A stretch of 64,000 nt of DNA from Parvularculaceae bacterium (GCA_020446945.1 JAGRDS010000001.1:175187-239186), one strand, 5' to 3'. Shown: positions 27,666 through 37,364, counted from the stretch's first letter. The notes: a model not told the origin generated them from the sequence alone. Numbers and translations are program-made.

Positions 27666-29062
27666 TCCCTGTCGAGCTGCGACTTGTCCATCATCGTCAG
27701 GCGAACAAGCGACGCCGCGCAGCCGGCGATGATGATCAGTCCGGGCGCGCCGCCGAGATTGGACAACATCCTTACGCCGTCGACGCCGTTGGTCGCCGTC
27801 ATCACGAAAGCAACGGCGCCGATCAGCACGCCCCAGAAAATCTTGATGCCAAGGCCGGCTTGTTTCGGTTCGTCGCCTTGCGTGCGCCAGTCGAGGCAAA
27901 CGCTTGCAATCGAATGCGTATTGGAATCCATCGCCGTGACGAACGAGATAAAAGTCGTAAACAAAAAGGCGGCGATGATGACGCCGCTCAAAGGAAGCGC
28001 GTTGAAAAGCGCATAGGCGGCCGCTTCCGGTCCCTCGCCCCTGACGGCGGCGGTGATGACGCCTCCGCCCAGATCGGTTTCAATCGCCGCGCCGCCGAAA
28101 ATCGCCATCCAGACCATGCCGAAAAGCGCCGGAAGCGCCATCGTGAAAATGATGAATTCACGCACCGTATATCCAATGGCGATCCGCCCGAGAAAAAGCG
28201 CCGTTATCGGCGCCCATGCGAGCCAGTTGGCGAAATAGAACGTCGTCCAGTCGCGCTTCCATTCGCCGTCGCCGCCGCCGACGATCAGCCCGAGACTTCG
28301 CGGCGCGAACTCAACGCCGTATTCAGCCGCGCTTGTCACGCCGAGCCGTATGATCTGCAGCGTCGGCCCCGCGATAAAGACAAAGGCGACGAGCACGAAA
28401 AAAATGCGGATATTGATATCCGACAGGAATTTTATGCCGCGTTGAAGGCCGCTCACCGACGACGCGACATAGGTGGCGACGATTATCGACGTCACACCGA
28501 GACGGATAAGCGGGCCGTCATGCAGGGGCGTTCGCTCAACGACGCCGCCGACAAGCGTCATGACCCCGGCGCCGAGAGAGGCGGCGACGCCTGCGACAAG
28601 GGCGAAGAGCGCCGCCGCGTCGATAATCGCCGCCCCGGCGCCGCGCGCGAACGGCCCCATCGAAAGACCAAGCGGACCGCTGAGCGAATAGGCGCTTTTC
28701 AGATTGTGATAGCTGAGCGCGAAAGCGAGCGCGGGGACTGCGTACAGGCAATAGGGCGTAATCGCCCAGTGCATGTAAAGCGTAGAAAGCGCAAACTCGG
28801 CTGCGGCTTCGCTGCGCGGAGCGGCGCCGGCGAAATCAGGCGGCGCGTTCAGATGATAGATCGGCTCGGCCGTTCCCCAGAATAAAATGCCGGTCGCGAT
28901 TGTCGTGCAAAGCGTGATGGCGAACCAGTGCCAGCGGCCCAATACGGGCTTCGCCCCGCCGCCGCCGATGCGCACGCGACCGAGGGGGGAGAAAAAAACG
29001 CCGGCGATCAACAAAACGGCGCCGAATGCGGCGACGCCGATCAGCGGGCCGAGCCGAAGCAA
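27662..29062 (-). CDS. BCCT family transporter (betaine/choline/carnitine type), N-terminus uncertain
   Basis: 466 residues from the only conventional start in frame, a TTG at 29062. WHWFAITLCTTIATGILFWGTAEP, read in parts, and DWTTFYFANWLAWAPI contain the tryptophan-rich substrate motif of BCCT carriers, which import quaternary amines with sodium or protons. The protein starts inside what is normally the second helix: the in-frame upstream DNA (to a TAA at 29240-29242) encodes a plausible first helix but has no ATG, GTG or TTG. So either translation begins at a rare codon (for example ATT at 29176) or the gene is N-terminally damaged. Substrate unknown. Confidence 0.85.
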   Translation of the reverse strand: MLRLGPLIGVAAFGAVLLIAGVFFSPLGRVRIGGGGAKPVLGRWHWFAITLCTTIATGILFWGTAEPIYHLNAPPDFAGAAPRSEAAAEFALSTLYMHWAITPYCLYAVPALAFALSYHNLKSAYSLSGPLGLSMGPFARGAGAAIIDAAALFALVAGVAASLGAGVMTLVGGVVERTPLHDGPLIRLGVTSIIVATYVASSVSGLQRGIKFLSDINIRIFFVLVAFVFIAGPTLQIIRLGVTSAAEYGVEFAPRSLGLIVGGGDGEWKRDWTTFYFANWLAWAPITALFLGRIAIGYTVREFIIFTMALPALFGMVWMAIFGGAAIETDLGGGVITAAVRGEGPEAAAYALFNALPLSGVIIAAFLFTTFISFVTAMDSNTHSIASVCLDWRTQGDEPKQAGLGIKIFWGVLIGAVAFVMTATNGVDGVRMLSNLGGAPGLIIIAGCAASLVRLTMMDKSQLDRD

Positions 29063-29239
29063 TATCCAGTCATTGATGCGGCTGGCGAACGCCAGAAAAT
29101 CACTGAAATCGACGATGCTTGCGACGAGCGCAGCGACGAGGATCGCCGCCGGCGGCCAGAATACGAGGGGGCGAATATGTCCAAGGGCTCCACGAAGGAT
29201 CGGCCCGGCTCCGGATGACGGCCCGGCAGTCTTGAAGCA
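29063..29239 (-). other. In-frame extension encoding the first BCCT helix without a standard start
   Basis: Read in the BCCT frame, this segment gives RPLVFWPPAAILVAALVAS and then DFSDFLAFASRINDWIL, the expected first membrane helix and loop of the family. There is no ATG, GTG or TTG between the upstream TAA and 29062. ATT (29176) and ATC (29200) are the only ATN codons near the expected N-terminus. Confidence 0.6.
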
Positions 29240-29284
29240 TTACGGCGCCAATTGCAAAATCCGGCGCTCTTGCGAATTTGCCGC

Positions 29285-30172
29285 TTACGCTTTCTTTCTG
29301 CGTCCGCGCAGCCAAAAGCGCACAATGGCGAGCGCGATCAGGCCGAGTATGAAAAACGGCCAGCCCCGCGCGACGAAATTCACCGCATCGGCGAGCGAGC
29401 GCATCGACGTACGCCCGAATGAGCTGAACGCTTCGCTGAGCGGCTTCCACATGCTGACGGAGGTCTCGGGATCCGACGAATAGGAAATGGAAAGCGCTGA
29501 CATGGCGACGCGCGCCTTCGCCGCTTCCAGCGATCCGGTCATGGAATCAATTTCGCCCTGCACCTCGCCGAGCGCGCGTTCGGCCGCCAGAACGTCGCTT
29601 AGCGTTCCCTCGCGTGTTTCCAGCAGATTCCTGATGCGATCGCGCAAGGCCTTCTTCGCTTCGAGGCGCGCGGAAACGTCGATGACATATTGGGTCAGAT
29701 CCTCCGTCGAAACGGAATTCGACGTCAGTTCGCCGCCGGATTTTTCCACCCCCGACGCAACGCTGCCGCGAAAGGTTTCAAGCCATTTCGGCTCTGCGCG
29801 CAGATTGAGATAACCCGAAACGGCGTCGTCGCCATACGAATTCACAGACGCGCCGAGAACCTGACAGACGCCGGACCCGGCCTCGATACAGGCGTTTTCA
29901 TGCGCGGCGACCAGCGGCGCAATCTGCCCTTTCGGCGCCTTGACGCCCATGGCGTAGGAATAAGCGAGCATGACCCCGGCGTTCGCCGCGTTCTGGCCCG
30001 GCGGCGGCGGCGCGATATCGGCGCCGCCATAGGCTTTCGAACTGCGCGCGGCGGTGACGGCGATCGCATCTTCGGCCGCGCCTTCAGGCGCGCGCATCGC
30101 CTCGCGCCCGCAAGCGGCGCAGATCAGCATCGCCGCAACCGCGATCGAAAGGAAACCGGACCGAAAAGCCAT
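29285..30172 (-). CDS. DUF4349 domain envelope protein
   Basis: About 295 residues. A hydrophobic signal with AAMLICAACG suggests a lipoprotein or signal-anchored protein, although the residue three before Cys is unusual. The central part (SVSTEDLTQYVIDVSARLEAKKA, then a coiled coil RDRIRNLLETREG..LGEVQGEID) and C-terminal single helix WPFFILGLIALAIV with basic tail GRRKKA are the DUF4349 layout. Function is unknown; in other bacteria members sit in the membrane with the coiled coil outside. Start taken at ATG 30172 with GGGGGG upstream. Confidence 0.8.
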   Translation of the reverse strand: MAFRSGFLSIAVAAMLICAACGREAMRAPEGAAEDAIAVTAARSSKAYGGADIAPPPPGQNAANAGVMLAYSYAMGVKAPKGQIAPLVAAHENACIEAGSGVCQVLGASVNSYGDDAVSGYLNLRAEPKWLETFRGSVASGVEKSGGELTSNSVSTEDLTQYVIDVSARLEAKKALRDRIRNLLETREGTLSDVLAAERALGEVQGEIDSMTGSLEAAKARVAMSALSISYSSDPETSVSMWKPLSEAFSSFGRTSMRSLADAVNFVARGWPFFILGLIALAIVRFWLRGRRKKA

Positions 30173-30273
30173 AAACCCCCCGACGGCCCCTGCGGGCCTG
30201 TTTAACACGCACCATTATATCGCGGCGGCGATGGGCGATCCAGCGGCGCAATTGCGGCGAAAACCGTTCAAAC

Positions 30274-30309
30274 AAAAAAAGGCGCGCGGATTGCGACCCG
30301 CGCGCCTTT
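30274..30309 (-). terminator. Strong intrinsic terminator after rpsP
   Basis: 12-bp perfect GC-rich stem (AAAGGCGCGCGG with its complement), 8-base loop, followed on the minus strand by a run of T residues. It ends the ffh-rpsP transcript. Confidence 0.92.
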
Positions 30310-30326
30310 GAATGAATCGGGAGTTT

Positions 30327-30707
30327 TTACTCCGAAGCGCCCGCTGCTTCGGCCGGCGTTTCCGATCCGGCCGCTTCCTTGTCGGCGCGTTCTTTCGCGC
30401 GTTCCTGGGCTTTCGCCTTGGGCTGGGCTTTTTTCGGATTGTCGCCGTGTTTCCAGTCCGCGAGACCTTGCGCCGTCAGGAAGCGCGCCACACGATCAGT
30501 CGGCTTGGCGCCTTTCGACAGCCAGTGCCTTACGCGCTCGATGTCGAATTCCACGCGCTTTTCATCCGTCTTCGGCAGGAGCGGATTATAGACGCCGAGC
30601 TTTTCGATATAGCGCCCGTCGCGCGCGCAATGCGAATCCGCCGCGACGATATGATAGAATGGCCGCTTCTTGGCGCCGCGGCGCGCAAGGCGAAGTTTTA
30701 CTGACAT
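30327..30707 (-). CDS. rpsP: 30S ribosomal protein S16
   Basis: 126 residues. [20 protein letters not shown] and [14 protein letters not shown] are invariant S16 segments; the C-terminus after residue 85 is an extra charged Lys/Ala/Glu tail, common in Alphaproteobacteria. AGGA precedes the ATG. It follows ffh on the same strand, as is common, but the usual rimM-trmD-rplS genes do not follow; a strong terminator does. Confidence 0.98.
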   Translation of the reverse strand: MSVKLRLARRGAKKRPFYHIVAADSHCARDGRYIEKLGVYNPLLPKTDEKRVEFDIERVRHWLSKGAKPTDRVARFLTAQGLADWKHGDNPKKAQPKAKAQERAKERADKEAAGSETPAEAAGASE

Positions 30708-30738
30708 AGTGGTATTCCTTTCGACGAAGAGAGTTGCG

Positions 30739-32247
30739 TTACTTTTTATTGTTCAATCCGGGCAGGCCGGCGCCGGGCATAGGCCCGAGGCCTTTCATCG
30801 CGCGTTCAAGCGCGTCGAAATCTACATCATCGCGTTGCGGCGATTTTCCCCCGCCGAGCGCCGAAAGATCGCCCGCGCCGCCCGCCACGCCGCCGAGGCC
30901 GCCGAGGCCGCCCATTTGCGCGGCGAGACCCTTCATGCCGCCCTTGCCGAGCTTTTTCATCATATCGGCCATCTGGCGATGGGCTTTCAAAAGCTTGTTC
31001 ACTTCCTGCACGCTCGTGCCGGACCCGTTGGCGACGCGAACCTTGCGCCTGGCGTTCATCAACGCGGGCTTTTTGCGTTCAGCTTTCGTCATCGACGAAA
31101 TGATCGCTTCCTGGCGCTTGATTTCGCCGTCGTCCAACCCGCCGGCGGCGTCGACCATCTTCTTCATCTTGCCCATGCCAGGCAGCAGGCCGAGGATTGC
31201 GCCCATGCCGCCCATTTTACGCATCTGGCGGAACTGGTCGGCGAGATCGTTGAGATCGAACTCGCCCTTGGCCATTCGCCGGGCGGCTTTTTCAGCTTTT
31301 TCAGCGTCGATCTGCTCAGACGCTTTTTCGACAAGCGAGACGATATCGCCCATGCCGAGAATGCGCCCCGCCATGCGCGCGGGATCGAAAGTATCCACAG
31401 CGTCGAATTTCTCGCCGACGCCGATAAATTTGATCGGCTTGCCGGTGACGGCGCGCATCGACAGCGCGGCGCCGCCGCGCGCATCGCCGTCAACGCGCGT
31501 AAGGACGACGCCGGTGACATCGAGACGCGCCTTGAACTTGTCCGCCGTATTGACCGCATCCTGCCCGGTCAGCGCGTCAACGACGAGCAGGGTCTCAATC
31601 GGGTTGGCGATGCGATGAATGTCGGCGACTTCGGTCATCAACTCATCGTCGATCGAAAGCCGCCCGGCGGTGTCGAGCATGACGACGTCAAACCCGCCAA
31701 GGCGCGCCGCCTCCAGCGCCCGCGTTGCGATTTGCTGCGGCGATTGTCCGGCGACGATCGGCAGCGTCCTGACGCCTGTCTGCTCGCCAAGAACCTTCAA
31801 CTGCTCCATCGCCGCAGGACGGCGCGTATCGAGCGAGGCCATGAGGACGCGCTTTTTGTCCCGCGCCTGCAACCGGTTCGCAATCTTCGCCGTCGTCGTC
31901 GTTTTGCCCGAACCTTGAAGGCCGACCATCAGGATCGGCGCCGGCGGCGCCATGGCGAGGTCGAGCGCGGCGTCGTCGGCCGCGCCGCCGAGCGTCTCGA
32001 CAAGCGTGTCGTGAACGATCTTGACGACCTGCTGGCCCGGCGTCACCGAGCGCAGAACCTCGACGCCGACGGCGCGTTCGCGCACTTTCGCGATGAATTC
32101 CTTTGCGACCGGCAGCGCGACATCCGCCTCTAGGAGCGCCACGCGCACTTCGCGCAGGGCGGCGTCGACATCTTTTTCCTCCAGGGCCCCGCGTCCCCGG
32201 AGTTTTTCAAAGATACCGCCAAGCCTGTCGCTCAGACTTTCAAACAT
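30739..32247 (-). CDS. ffh: Signal recognition particle GTPase Ffh
   Basis: 502 residues; N domain ([20 protein letters not shown]), G domain with [15 protein letters not shown] (G1), [24 protein letters not shown] and the G4-equivalent [13 protein letters not shown], and a methionine-rich M domain from about residue 330 ([20 protein letters not shown]). It binds SRP RNA and targets nascent membrane proteins to FtsY. The 184-bp leader before it contains no gene and no recognisable 4.5S RNA. Confidence 0.98.
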   Translation of the reverse strand: MFESLSDRLGGIFEKLRGRGALEEKDVDAALREVRVALLEADVALPVAKEFIAKVRERAVGVEVLRSVTPGQQVVKIVHDTLVETLGGAADDAALDLAMAPPAPILMVGLQGSGKTTTTAKIANRLQARDKKRVLMASLDTRRPAAMEQLKVLGEQTGVRTLPIVAGQSPQQIATRALEAARLGGFDVVMLDTAGRLSIDDELMTEVADIHRIANPIETLLVVDALTGQDAVNTADKFKARLDVTGVVLTRVDGDARGGAALSMRAVTGKPIKFIGVGEKFDAVDTFDPARMAGRILGMGDIVSLVEKASEQIDAEKAEKAARRMAKGEFDLNDLADQFRQMRKMGGMGAILGLLPGMGKMKKMVDAAGGLDDGEIKRQEAIISSMTKAERKKPALMNARRKVRVANGSGTSVQEVNKLLKAHRQMADMMKKLGKGGMKGLAAQMGGLGGLGGVAGGAGDLSALGGGKSPQRDDVDFDALERAMKGLGPMPGAGLPGLNNKK

Positions 32248-32431
32248 CGAACCTCACAAACGCGATCGGCCGCCGAGAGGGCGTCACCCCGTCGGCGGCG
32301 GCTTCCCGGCCCCGTCCCTTTTTCGCCCATTCAAAGGCGACAGGGGGTCGTGCCGGCAAAGCCAGGAAGACGAACTTCCGGATTTGAGGGGCGGTCTATA
32401 GGCCCGGGAAGGCGGCAAGGCAAGGGCGCCC

Positions 32432-33700
32432 CTAACGCCCGGGTTTCGCCCTGAACACATCCTCGTCCAGCTCGCCTTCCCATTTGGCGACAGCCGTCGC
32501 AACCGCCGCGTCGCCGGTCACATTGACGACCGTCCTCATCATGTCGAGCAGGCGGTCGAACGGGAATATGAACCCGACGATGAGCGCGACATGTTCCGGG
32601 CTCACCTCAAAAACGTCGAGTACGATCGACAACAGGAATAAGGAAGCGGACGGAACGCCCGCCGTGCCGATGGAGACGAGCGCGGCGGTGAGCGCAATAA
32701 GCGGGTAGTGTTCAGGCTGGAGCTGGTAGCCGAAAGCCTGCGCGGTGAAGAGCGCGACGATGCCGAGATAGAGCGACGTTCCGTCCATGTTGATCGTCGA
32801 ACCCAACGGCAGAACCGAACCGGCGACGGACTTTTGAACGCCGAGATTTTCCGTCGTCGCGCGGATGGTCAGCGGCAAGGTCGCCGATGACGACGATGTC
32901 GAATAGGCGACCATCATCGCATCGAGAATGCCGCGGAAGAAATTGACGACAGGAAGCCCCAGAACGAAGCGGATAATGCCGCCATAGACGATCAGCATAT
33001 GCAGCGCGGCGCCGATATAAACGGCGAGCGTCAGCGCAAGGATCGCAGTAAAGGTCTCAATCCCTTTCGTGCCGGCGACATAGGCGATGAGCGCGAACAC
33101 GCCGAATGGCGCAAGCTCCATGACGAGATACGTCATTTTCAGGATGCCTTCAGAACAGGCCTCGAAAAACCGCCCGGCGGCCCGCCCCTCTTCACGCGCC
33201 ATCAACAGGCTGACGCCCAGCAGGATCGAAAAGAAAATAATTGCAAGCATGTCGCCCTGAACCAGGGCTGCGAAAGGGTTTTCGGGAATAATCGCGATCA
33301 ACCGCTCAACGAGCGGCTGCGCGTCGCCAAGCTGCTTCGGCTCGGCGCCGCCCAGATCGACGCCCTTGCCCGGCTGGAAAAGCGTTCCCATGCCGAGGCC
33401 GATCAGATTGGCGACGAAAGTCGTCAGTATATAAAGCGCAAACGCCTTGACGCCGATCGTGCCGAGCTTTTTCGGGTCGCCCATCGCATAAATGCCCGCG
33501 ACGAGCGTAAAGAAAACGAGCGGCACGACGATCATTCGAATAAGGCGAATGAAAACGTCGCCGACTACCCGTATTTTCGCAAGCAGAGCCTCGGCCGCAA
33601 CGGCGTCCATCAACTGTGAGACGACGAGGCCGAATATGACGCCCAGAATCAACCCGAGAAATACACGCTTCCAGAGCTTGGTCCTGAACCAGATTCCCAT
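32432..33700 (-). CDS. Dicarboxylate/amino acid:cation symporter (GltP/DctA type)
   Basis: 422 residues of the DAACS family. VFIRLIRMIVVPLVFFTLV is the early conserved helix, the re-entrant HP1 serine motif is STSSSSATLPLT, GSTINMDGTSLY is the TM7 NMDGT motif, and GTAGVPSASLFLL is HP2. It imports glutamate, aspartate or C4-dicarboxylates with protons or sodium across the inner membrane. GGAGG precedes the ATG by about seven bases. Stands alone, opposite no partner gene; the substrate cannot be set. Confidence 0.92.
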   Translation of the reverse strand: MGIWFRTKLWKRVFLGLILGVIFGLVVSQLMDAVAAEALLAKIRVVGDVFIRLIRMIVVPLVFFTLVAGIYAMGDPKKLGTIGVKAFALYILTTFVANLIGLGMGTLFQPGKGVDLGGAEPKQLGDAQPLVERLIAIIPENPFAALVQGDMLAIIFFSILLGVSLLMAREEGRAAGRFFEACSEGILKMTYLVMELAPFGVFALIAYVAGTKGIETFTAILALTLAVYIGAALHMLIVYGGIIRFVLGLPVVNFFRGILDAMMVAYSTSSSSATLPLTIRATTENLGVQKSVAGSVLPLGSTINMDGTSLYLGIVALFTAQAFGYQLQPEHYPLIALTAALVSIGTAGVPSASLFLLSIVLDVFEVSPEHVALIVGFIFPFDRLLDMMRTVVNVTGDAAVATAVAKWEGELDEDVFRAKPGR

Positions 33701-33763
33701 GCCCCCGCCTCCGCTCTTATTTTTTCGCGGGGGCGAGCATATACAGGGTGTTTACTGATTGAA

Positions 33764-33777
33764 AACCCTGAAGGGTT
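33764..33777 (-). terminator. Short hairpin after the DUF4019-like gene
   Basis: AACCCT-GA-AGGGTT followed by TTTTCAAT on the minus strand, 10 bases past the stop at 33788. The 2-base centre forces a shorter stem, so it is a weak terminator candidate. Confidence 0.35.
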
Positions 33778-33787
33778 GAATTTCGGG

Positions 33788-34336
33788 CTAGTTCTGAATC
33801 GAATAGCCGGGGCTGTATCGGCGTTCGTCGCGGACCGTCATGATCACCGAGGTTTCGCCCATCGGCCTGTTAAGGAACGAACCGCCGCCGAAACGCCAGC
33901 CCTCGTCGGACAGCGCCATGACTACGAATTCGGGCTGCGCGGGATGAGCGACCTCATACTCGCTCCGTATCAGGAACAAAATGTATTTTACTCCCGGCCT
34001 GAAGCAGTGCCCCATCTCCGTGCAGGGAATATCTTCCGCCTGCGCGGGCGCTGCGGCTTCAACCTCGTAAGAAAGCAGCGCACCGTTGCGACGCGCCGCT
34101 TTCGTCATCCAGTCTTTCCAGCGCCTTCGGTCGTGCCAGCGCCGGATGCGCGAATCCGTCAATCGCCATTGCGCGCGATAATCACCCGCCTGAAAGGCGG
34201 ATGTCCACTGGACGAGAACCTCATGCGCGGCGACAATTTCCTCGCGCGTCGCGGGTTCAGGTTCGTCGGCCCAAAGCGGCGCCGGCGCGGTCAGGACCGC
34301 CAGCGCCGCCGCAATGGTGAAAAGCGCTGTGCGCAC
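33788..34336 (-). CDS. Secreted DUF4019-like protein
   Basis: About 182 residues. From a GTG at 34336 it has a signal peptide (RTALFTIAAALAVLTAPAPLWA, read in parts) and a mature NTF2-like domain: VQWTSAFQAGDYRAQWRLT, WKDWMTKAARRNGALLSYEV, and a final WRFGGGSFLN. This resembles DUF4019, a small extracytoplasmic family of unknown role; assignment is moderate. The GTG shares one base with the prolyl oligopeptidase stop (TAGTG), so it is likely co-translated with that peptidase. Confidence 0.65.
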   Translation of the reverse strand: MRTALFTIAAALAVLTAPAPLWADEPEPATREEIVAAHEVLVQWTSAFQAGDYRAQWRLTDSRIRRWHDRRRWKDWMTKAARRNGALLSYEVEAAAPAQAEDIPCTEMGHCFRPGVKYILFLIRSEYEVAHPAQPEFVVMALSDEGWRFGGGSFLNRPMGETSVIMTVRDERRYSPGYSIQN

Positions 34337-36456
34337 TATTCGGCCGGACCCATCAGCATATGCGCGAAATAGGCCCATTCGAGTGCGGTTCGATAGGCGA
34401 GCTGATCCTGGTTCGCCGTACCGCCGTGGCCGCCTTCCATGTTTTCATAATAATACGGCGGGTGGCCGAATTCCGTCATGCGCGCCACTGCTTTGCGCGC
34501 ATGGCCCGGATGAACGCGATCATCCTTTGTGGACGTATAGAAAAACACTTTCGGATAATCGACGCCCTTTTTTAGATTCTGGTAGGGGGAATATTTCGAA
34601 ATATACTCCCATTCCTCCGGAATATCCGGATTGCCGTATTCGGCCATCCAGGATGCGCCCGCGAGCAGCTTGTTATAGCGTTTCATATCGAACAGCGGCA
34701 CGCCGCAATCGATGGCCGTATATAGATCCGGGCGCTGGGTCAGCATCGCGCCCATCAACAGGCCGCCGTTCGAGCGGCCGATGGCGCCGAGCTTTTCAGG
34801 GCTCGTGACGCCTGTTTTTACGAGATCTTCGGAAACGGCGATGAAATCATCGAACGCTTTTTGCCGGTTTTCCTTGAGCGCCGCGGAATGCCATTTCGGA
34901 CCGTATTCCGAACCGCCGCGAATATTGGCGATTACGAGTACGCCGCCGCGCGCAACCCACATCTTGCCGGCGAGCGCGCCGTGTTGCGGGCGCGATGGGT
35001 CTTCATAATAGACAGGGAGGATCGGGTTGAGAAAACCGCCATAGCCATATTGCACTGTCGGCGCGCCGCCGGCTTTCAAAACCGAATCTTTCGCCATGAT
35101 GAAATAGGGAACCCGAGTTCCGTCTTTCGATGTCGCAAAGCGCTGTTCGACTACGACATCTTTCGCATCATAGAACGCCGGCGCCTCCATGATCTTCGTC
35201 ACCTTGTTCTTTGCTGTGACGTAATAAAGCGCATTCGGCGTCGTCATGCTCTCATAGGAGAGTATGGCGTCATCGGTGCCGCCGCCGGCGGAAACGATCT
35301 TGACGACCCCGTTCGCCGGCAGGTCGATCGGGGAGAACTTCCATTCGCCTGAACGTTTGTCGCGCTTCAAACGCGCCGCCTTTCCCGACACATCGTCGAG
35401 ATAGCGCACGATCATGTCCGTCTTGCCGATCTGAATGCTGTTGCCGTCGATCGCCTGGGACGCATTCGGGGCGAACGCCGTTTCCGCGTCGCCGCTCACA
35501 AGATCATAAGCGATCAACACGCCCGACGGATAATCGCTTCCGCGATAAGTCCAGTCTTCGCGAATCAGGAAAATTGCGCGCCCGTCAAGAACGCCGAACA
35601 GATCGGCCTTCGTCGGAAGCGGCAGTTTCACCGGCTCGCCTTCGCCGTTGCGGGCGTAATAAAATTCCGCGCCGAAGAAATCCACGGCGCGATTGGCGAA
35701 GACATGCGCGCCGCTTTCGTCATGGTCGGTTGCAGGGAAAACCGCCACATCGGTTTCCGCGCCTTCGAGCAGGACCGGCGCGGCCTCGACCGCCGCGCCG
35801 CGTTTCCAAACGCGCACCGCCTTCGGGTATCCCGAAGTCGTCAGCGACCCCTCGCCGAGATCGGCGCCGACCAGCAACGTATCCTCATCAATCCAGGCGA
35901 AGTTGGACTTCCCCTCGCCAAGCGCGAAACCTCCATCGACGAAGGTTTTCGATTCCGTATTGAATTCGCGCCAGTATCCCGCGTCCTTGCCGCCGTCCGA
36001 CAATTCGACCATGCAATGAACATAGGCCGGGGAAAGACATGAGATGGATCCGGAAATCCAGTTGCGTCCCTCATCAGCCGCCAGCTTGTCGTAATCGATG
36101 ACGGTTTCCCATTCCGGCGCGCCGGATTTGTATGATTTGACCGACGCGCGGCGCCAGACGCCCCGCACGTGGTCGGCGTCCTGCCAGAAATTGTAAACCG
36201 CGCCGGCGTGAATAGAACCGTCCGGCACGCGCGCCGTCGAATTCAGGATCGATTTCGCCTCGTCATACATGGGCTGGAAGCGCGCATCGCCCTCCAGAAC
36301 GCCAAGCGATTCGGCGTTCTTTTCGCGCACCCAATCGAGCGCTTTCGCGCCCTCGACCTCTTCAAGCCAAAGATAGGGATCTTCAGCCGATTTTGCGCCG
36401 GCCGAACCAAGCATTATGGCGGCGGCCGTGCCGAGCAACGCGATCTTATTGAGCAT
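34336..36456 (-). CDS. S9A prolyl oligopeptidase family protease, secreted
   Basis: 706 residues. A signal peptide ends near AKSA, then EDPYLWLEEVEGAKALDWV is the standard N-terminus. A seven-bladed propeller spans about 75-410; the alpha/beta-hydrolase has the oxyanion/lid segment YGYGGFLNP, the Ser nucleophile in IGRSNGGLLMG, the Asp in KDDRVHPGHA, and the His in MEGGHGG. It cleaves peptides after proline, acting in the periplasm. The family is usually about 680-720 residues, so it is complete. Confidence 0.95.
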   Translation of the reverse strand: MLNKIALLGTAAAIMLGSAGAKSAEDPYLWLEEVEGAKALDWVREKNAESLGVLEGDARFQPMYDEAKSILNSTARVPDGSIHAGAVYNFWQDADHVRGVWRRASVKSYKSGAPEWETVIDYDKLAADEGRNWISGSISCLSPAYVHCMVELSDGGKDAGYWREFNTESKTFVDGGFALGEGKSNFAWIDEDTLLVGADLGEGSLTTSGYPKAVRVWKRGAAVEAAPVLLEGAETDVAVFPATDHDESGAHVFANRAVDFFGAEFYYARNGEGEPVKLPLPTKADLFGVLDGRAIFLIREDWTYRGSDYPSGVLIAYDLVSGDAETAFAPNASQAIDGNSIQIGKTDMIVRYLDDVSGKAARLKRDKRSGEWKFSPIDLPANGVVKIVSAGGGTDDAILSYESMTTPNALYYVTAKNKVTKIMEAPAFYDAKDVVVEQRFATSKDGTRVPYFIMAKDSVLKAGGAPTVQYGYGGFLNPILPVYYEDPSRPQHGALAGKMWVARGGVLVIANIRGGSEYGPKWHSAALKENRQKAFDDFIAVSEDLVKTGVTSPEKLGAIGRSNGGLLMGAMLTQRPDLYTAIDCGVPLFDMKRYNKLLAGASWMAEYGNPDIPEEWEYISKYSPYQNLKKGVDYPKVFFYTSTKDDRVHPGHARKAVARMTEFGHPPYYYENMEGGHGGTANQDQLAYRTALEWAYFAHMLMGPAE

Positions 36457-36754
36457 GCGGGGAACCCTCCTGAGGCAGCGCCTCCAGGAATGGGGCGGCT
36501 ACATTGTTAAAAAGGCCGGCACGATACAACGCTGTGCCGATTTCGCGCAATGAAAGCGCGCCCATCCTTGCGACGAACCGCCGCTTTCATACGATGTCCC
36601 GTTCAGGGCGGCGGATTTCCCTAACTGGAAAACTCCCGGTTTTCCGGCGGGAAAGCCGTGAAAACATAAAGTTTTATGCGTCTGTTTAGCGAAGGTTTGA
36701 GCGCCGGCACGTAGCCTGCACCGTACTGCGCCGTGGCAAAGACTGATAACAAAG
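36457..36754. other. 298-bp divergent intergenic region
   Basis: Lies between the S9A peptidase and a PilZ gene. It holds both promoters presumably; I see small hairpins (AAAAC-ATAAA-GTTTT near 36660) but no confident promoter, riboswitch or gene. I looked for a cyclic-di-GMP aptamer because a PilZ protein follows and could not fit one. Confidence 0.4.
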
Positions 36755-37360
36755 ATGAACTTCATTAAAGCAGACCAGCGCCGCTATCGACGTGTCCCGC
36801 TGGAACTCCCCGCGCGCATTATCGTTAACGGCATAGATGAATATGACGGACGGCTGATTAACATCTCGCCGGGCGATCTGTGCGTCATGGTGGACGCCGA
36901 AGTCGTCAAGGGCGACGCCGCCGTAATTTACGTCAGCGGCCTCGACGTCATTGAAGGGCGTATCGTGCGCACATTCCCTGACGGCTTCTCGCTTTCGTTC
37001 CTTTTATCGCGCCGGCGCCGGAACTTGCTGACTGAGCAGTTGATGCTGCGCGCCAACCCGAATTTTTCGGCCGGCCTCGCCGACCGGCGCACCGCGCCGC
37101 GCCATCGCGCCGCGGAACAGCGCATGGTTTGCCGGCTTCCAGACGGCGGATCGCTGTTTGTGCGCGTGCTTGATCAGTCGGTCGAGGGCGTTTCTGTCGA
37201 ATCGCCGCGCAAGCCCGCAGTCGGCTCCGCCATTCATATCGGCCGACAGCGCGCCGTCGTTTTAAGGCATACTCCGCGCGGTTTTGTCGCCGTCTATGAA
37301 CAAGCGGCAAAGGAGCGAACCTCGAACGAGGCGCCCGCGCCGAAGCTGCGCGCAGTTTAG
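36755..37360 (+). CDS. Tandem PilZ domain protein
   Basis: 201 residues with two PilZ-like halves. The first has RRYRRVPLELPARIIVNG with the RxxxR arm and LINISPGDLCVMV in place of the (D/N)xSxxG motif. The second has RTAPRHRAAEQRMVC and VRVLDQSVEGVSVE (DxSxxG retained). PilZ domains bind cyclic di-GMP; the second half keeps both motif parts and is the likelier ligand site. No other domain is attached, so it probably works by protein contact. Convergent with a lipoprotein gene, 4 bases apart. Confidence 0.85.
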   Translation: MNFIKADQRRYRRVPLELPARIIVNGIDEYDGRLINISPGDLCVMVDAEVVKGDAAVIYVSGLDVIEGRIVRTFPDGFSLSFLLSRRRRNLLTEQLMLRANPNFSAGLADRRTAPRHRAAEQRMVCRLPDGGSLFVRVLDQSVEGVSVESPRKPAVGSAIHIGRQRAVVLRHTPRGFVAVYEQAAKERTSNEAPAPKLRAV

Positions 37361-37364
37361 TCCT

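Noticed and set aside
32248..32431. Possible SRP 4.5S RNA gene next to ffh
   Set aside because: The conserved GGAAGCAGCC-type core loop of bacterial SRP RNA is not found in this gap on either strand.
36457..36754. Possible cyclic-di-GMP riboswitch before the PilZ gene
   Set aside because: The conserved aptamer core with its tetraloop receptor could not be fitted on either strand; only small hairpins are visible.
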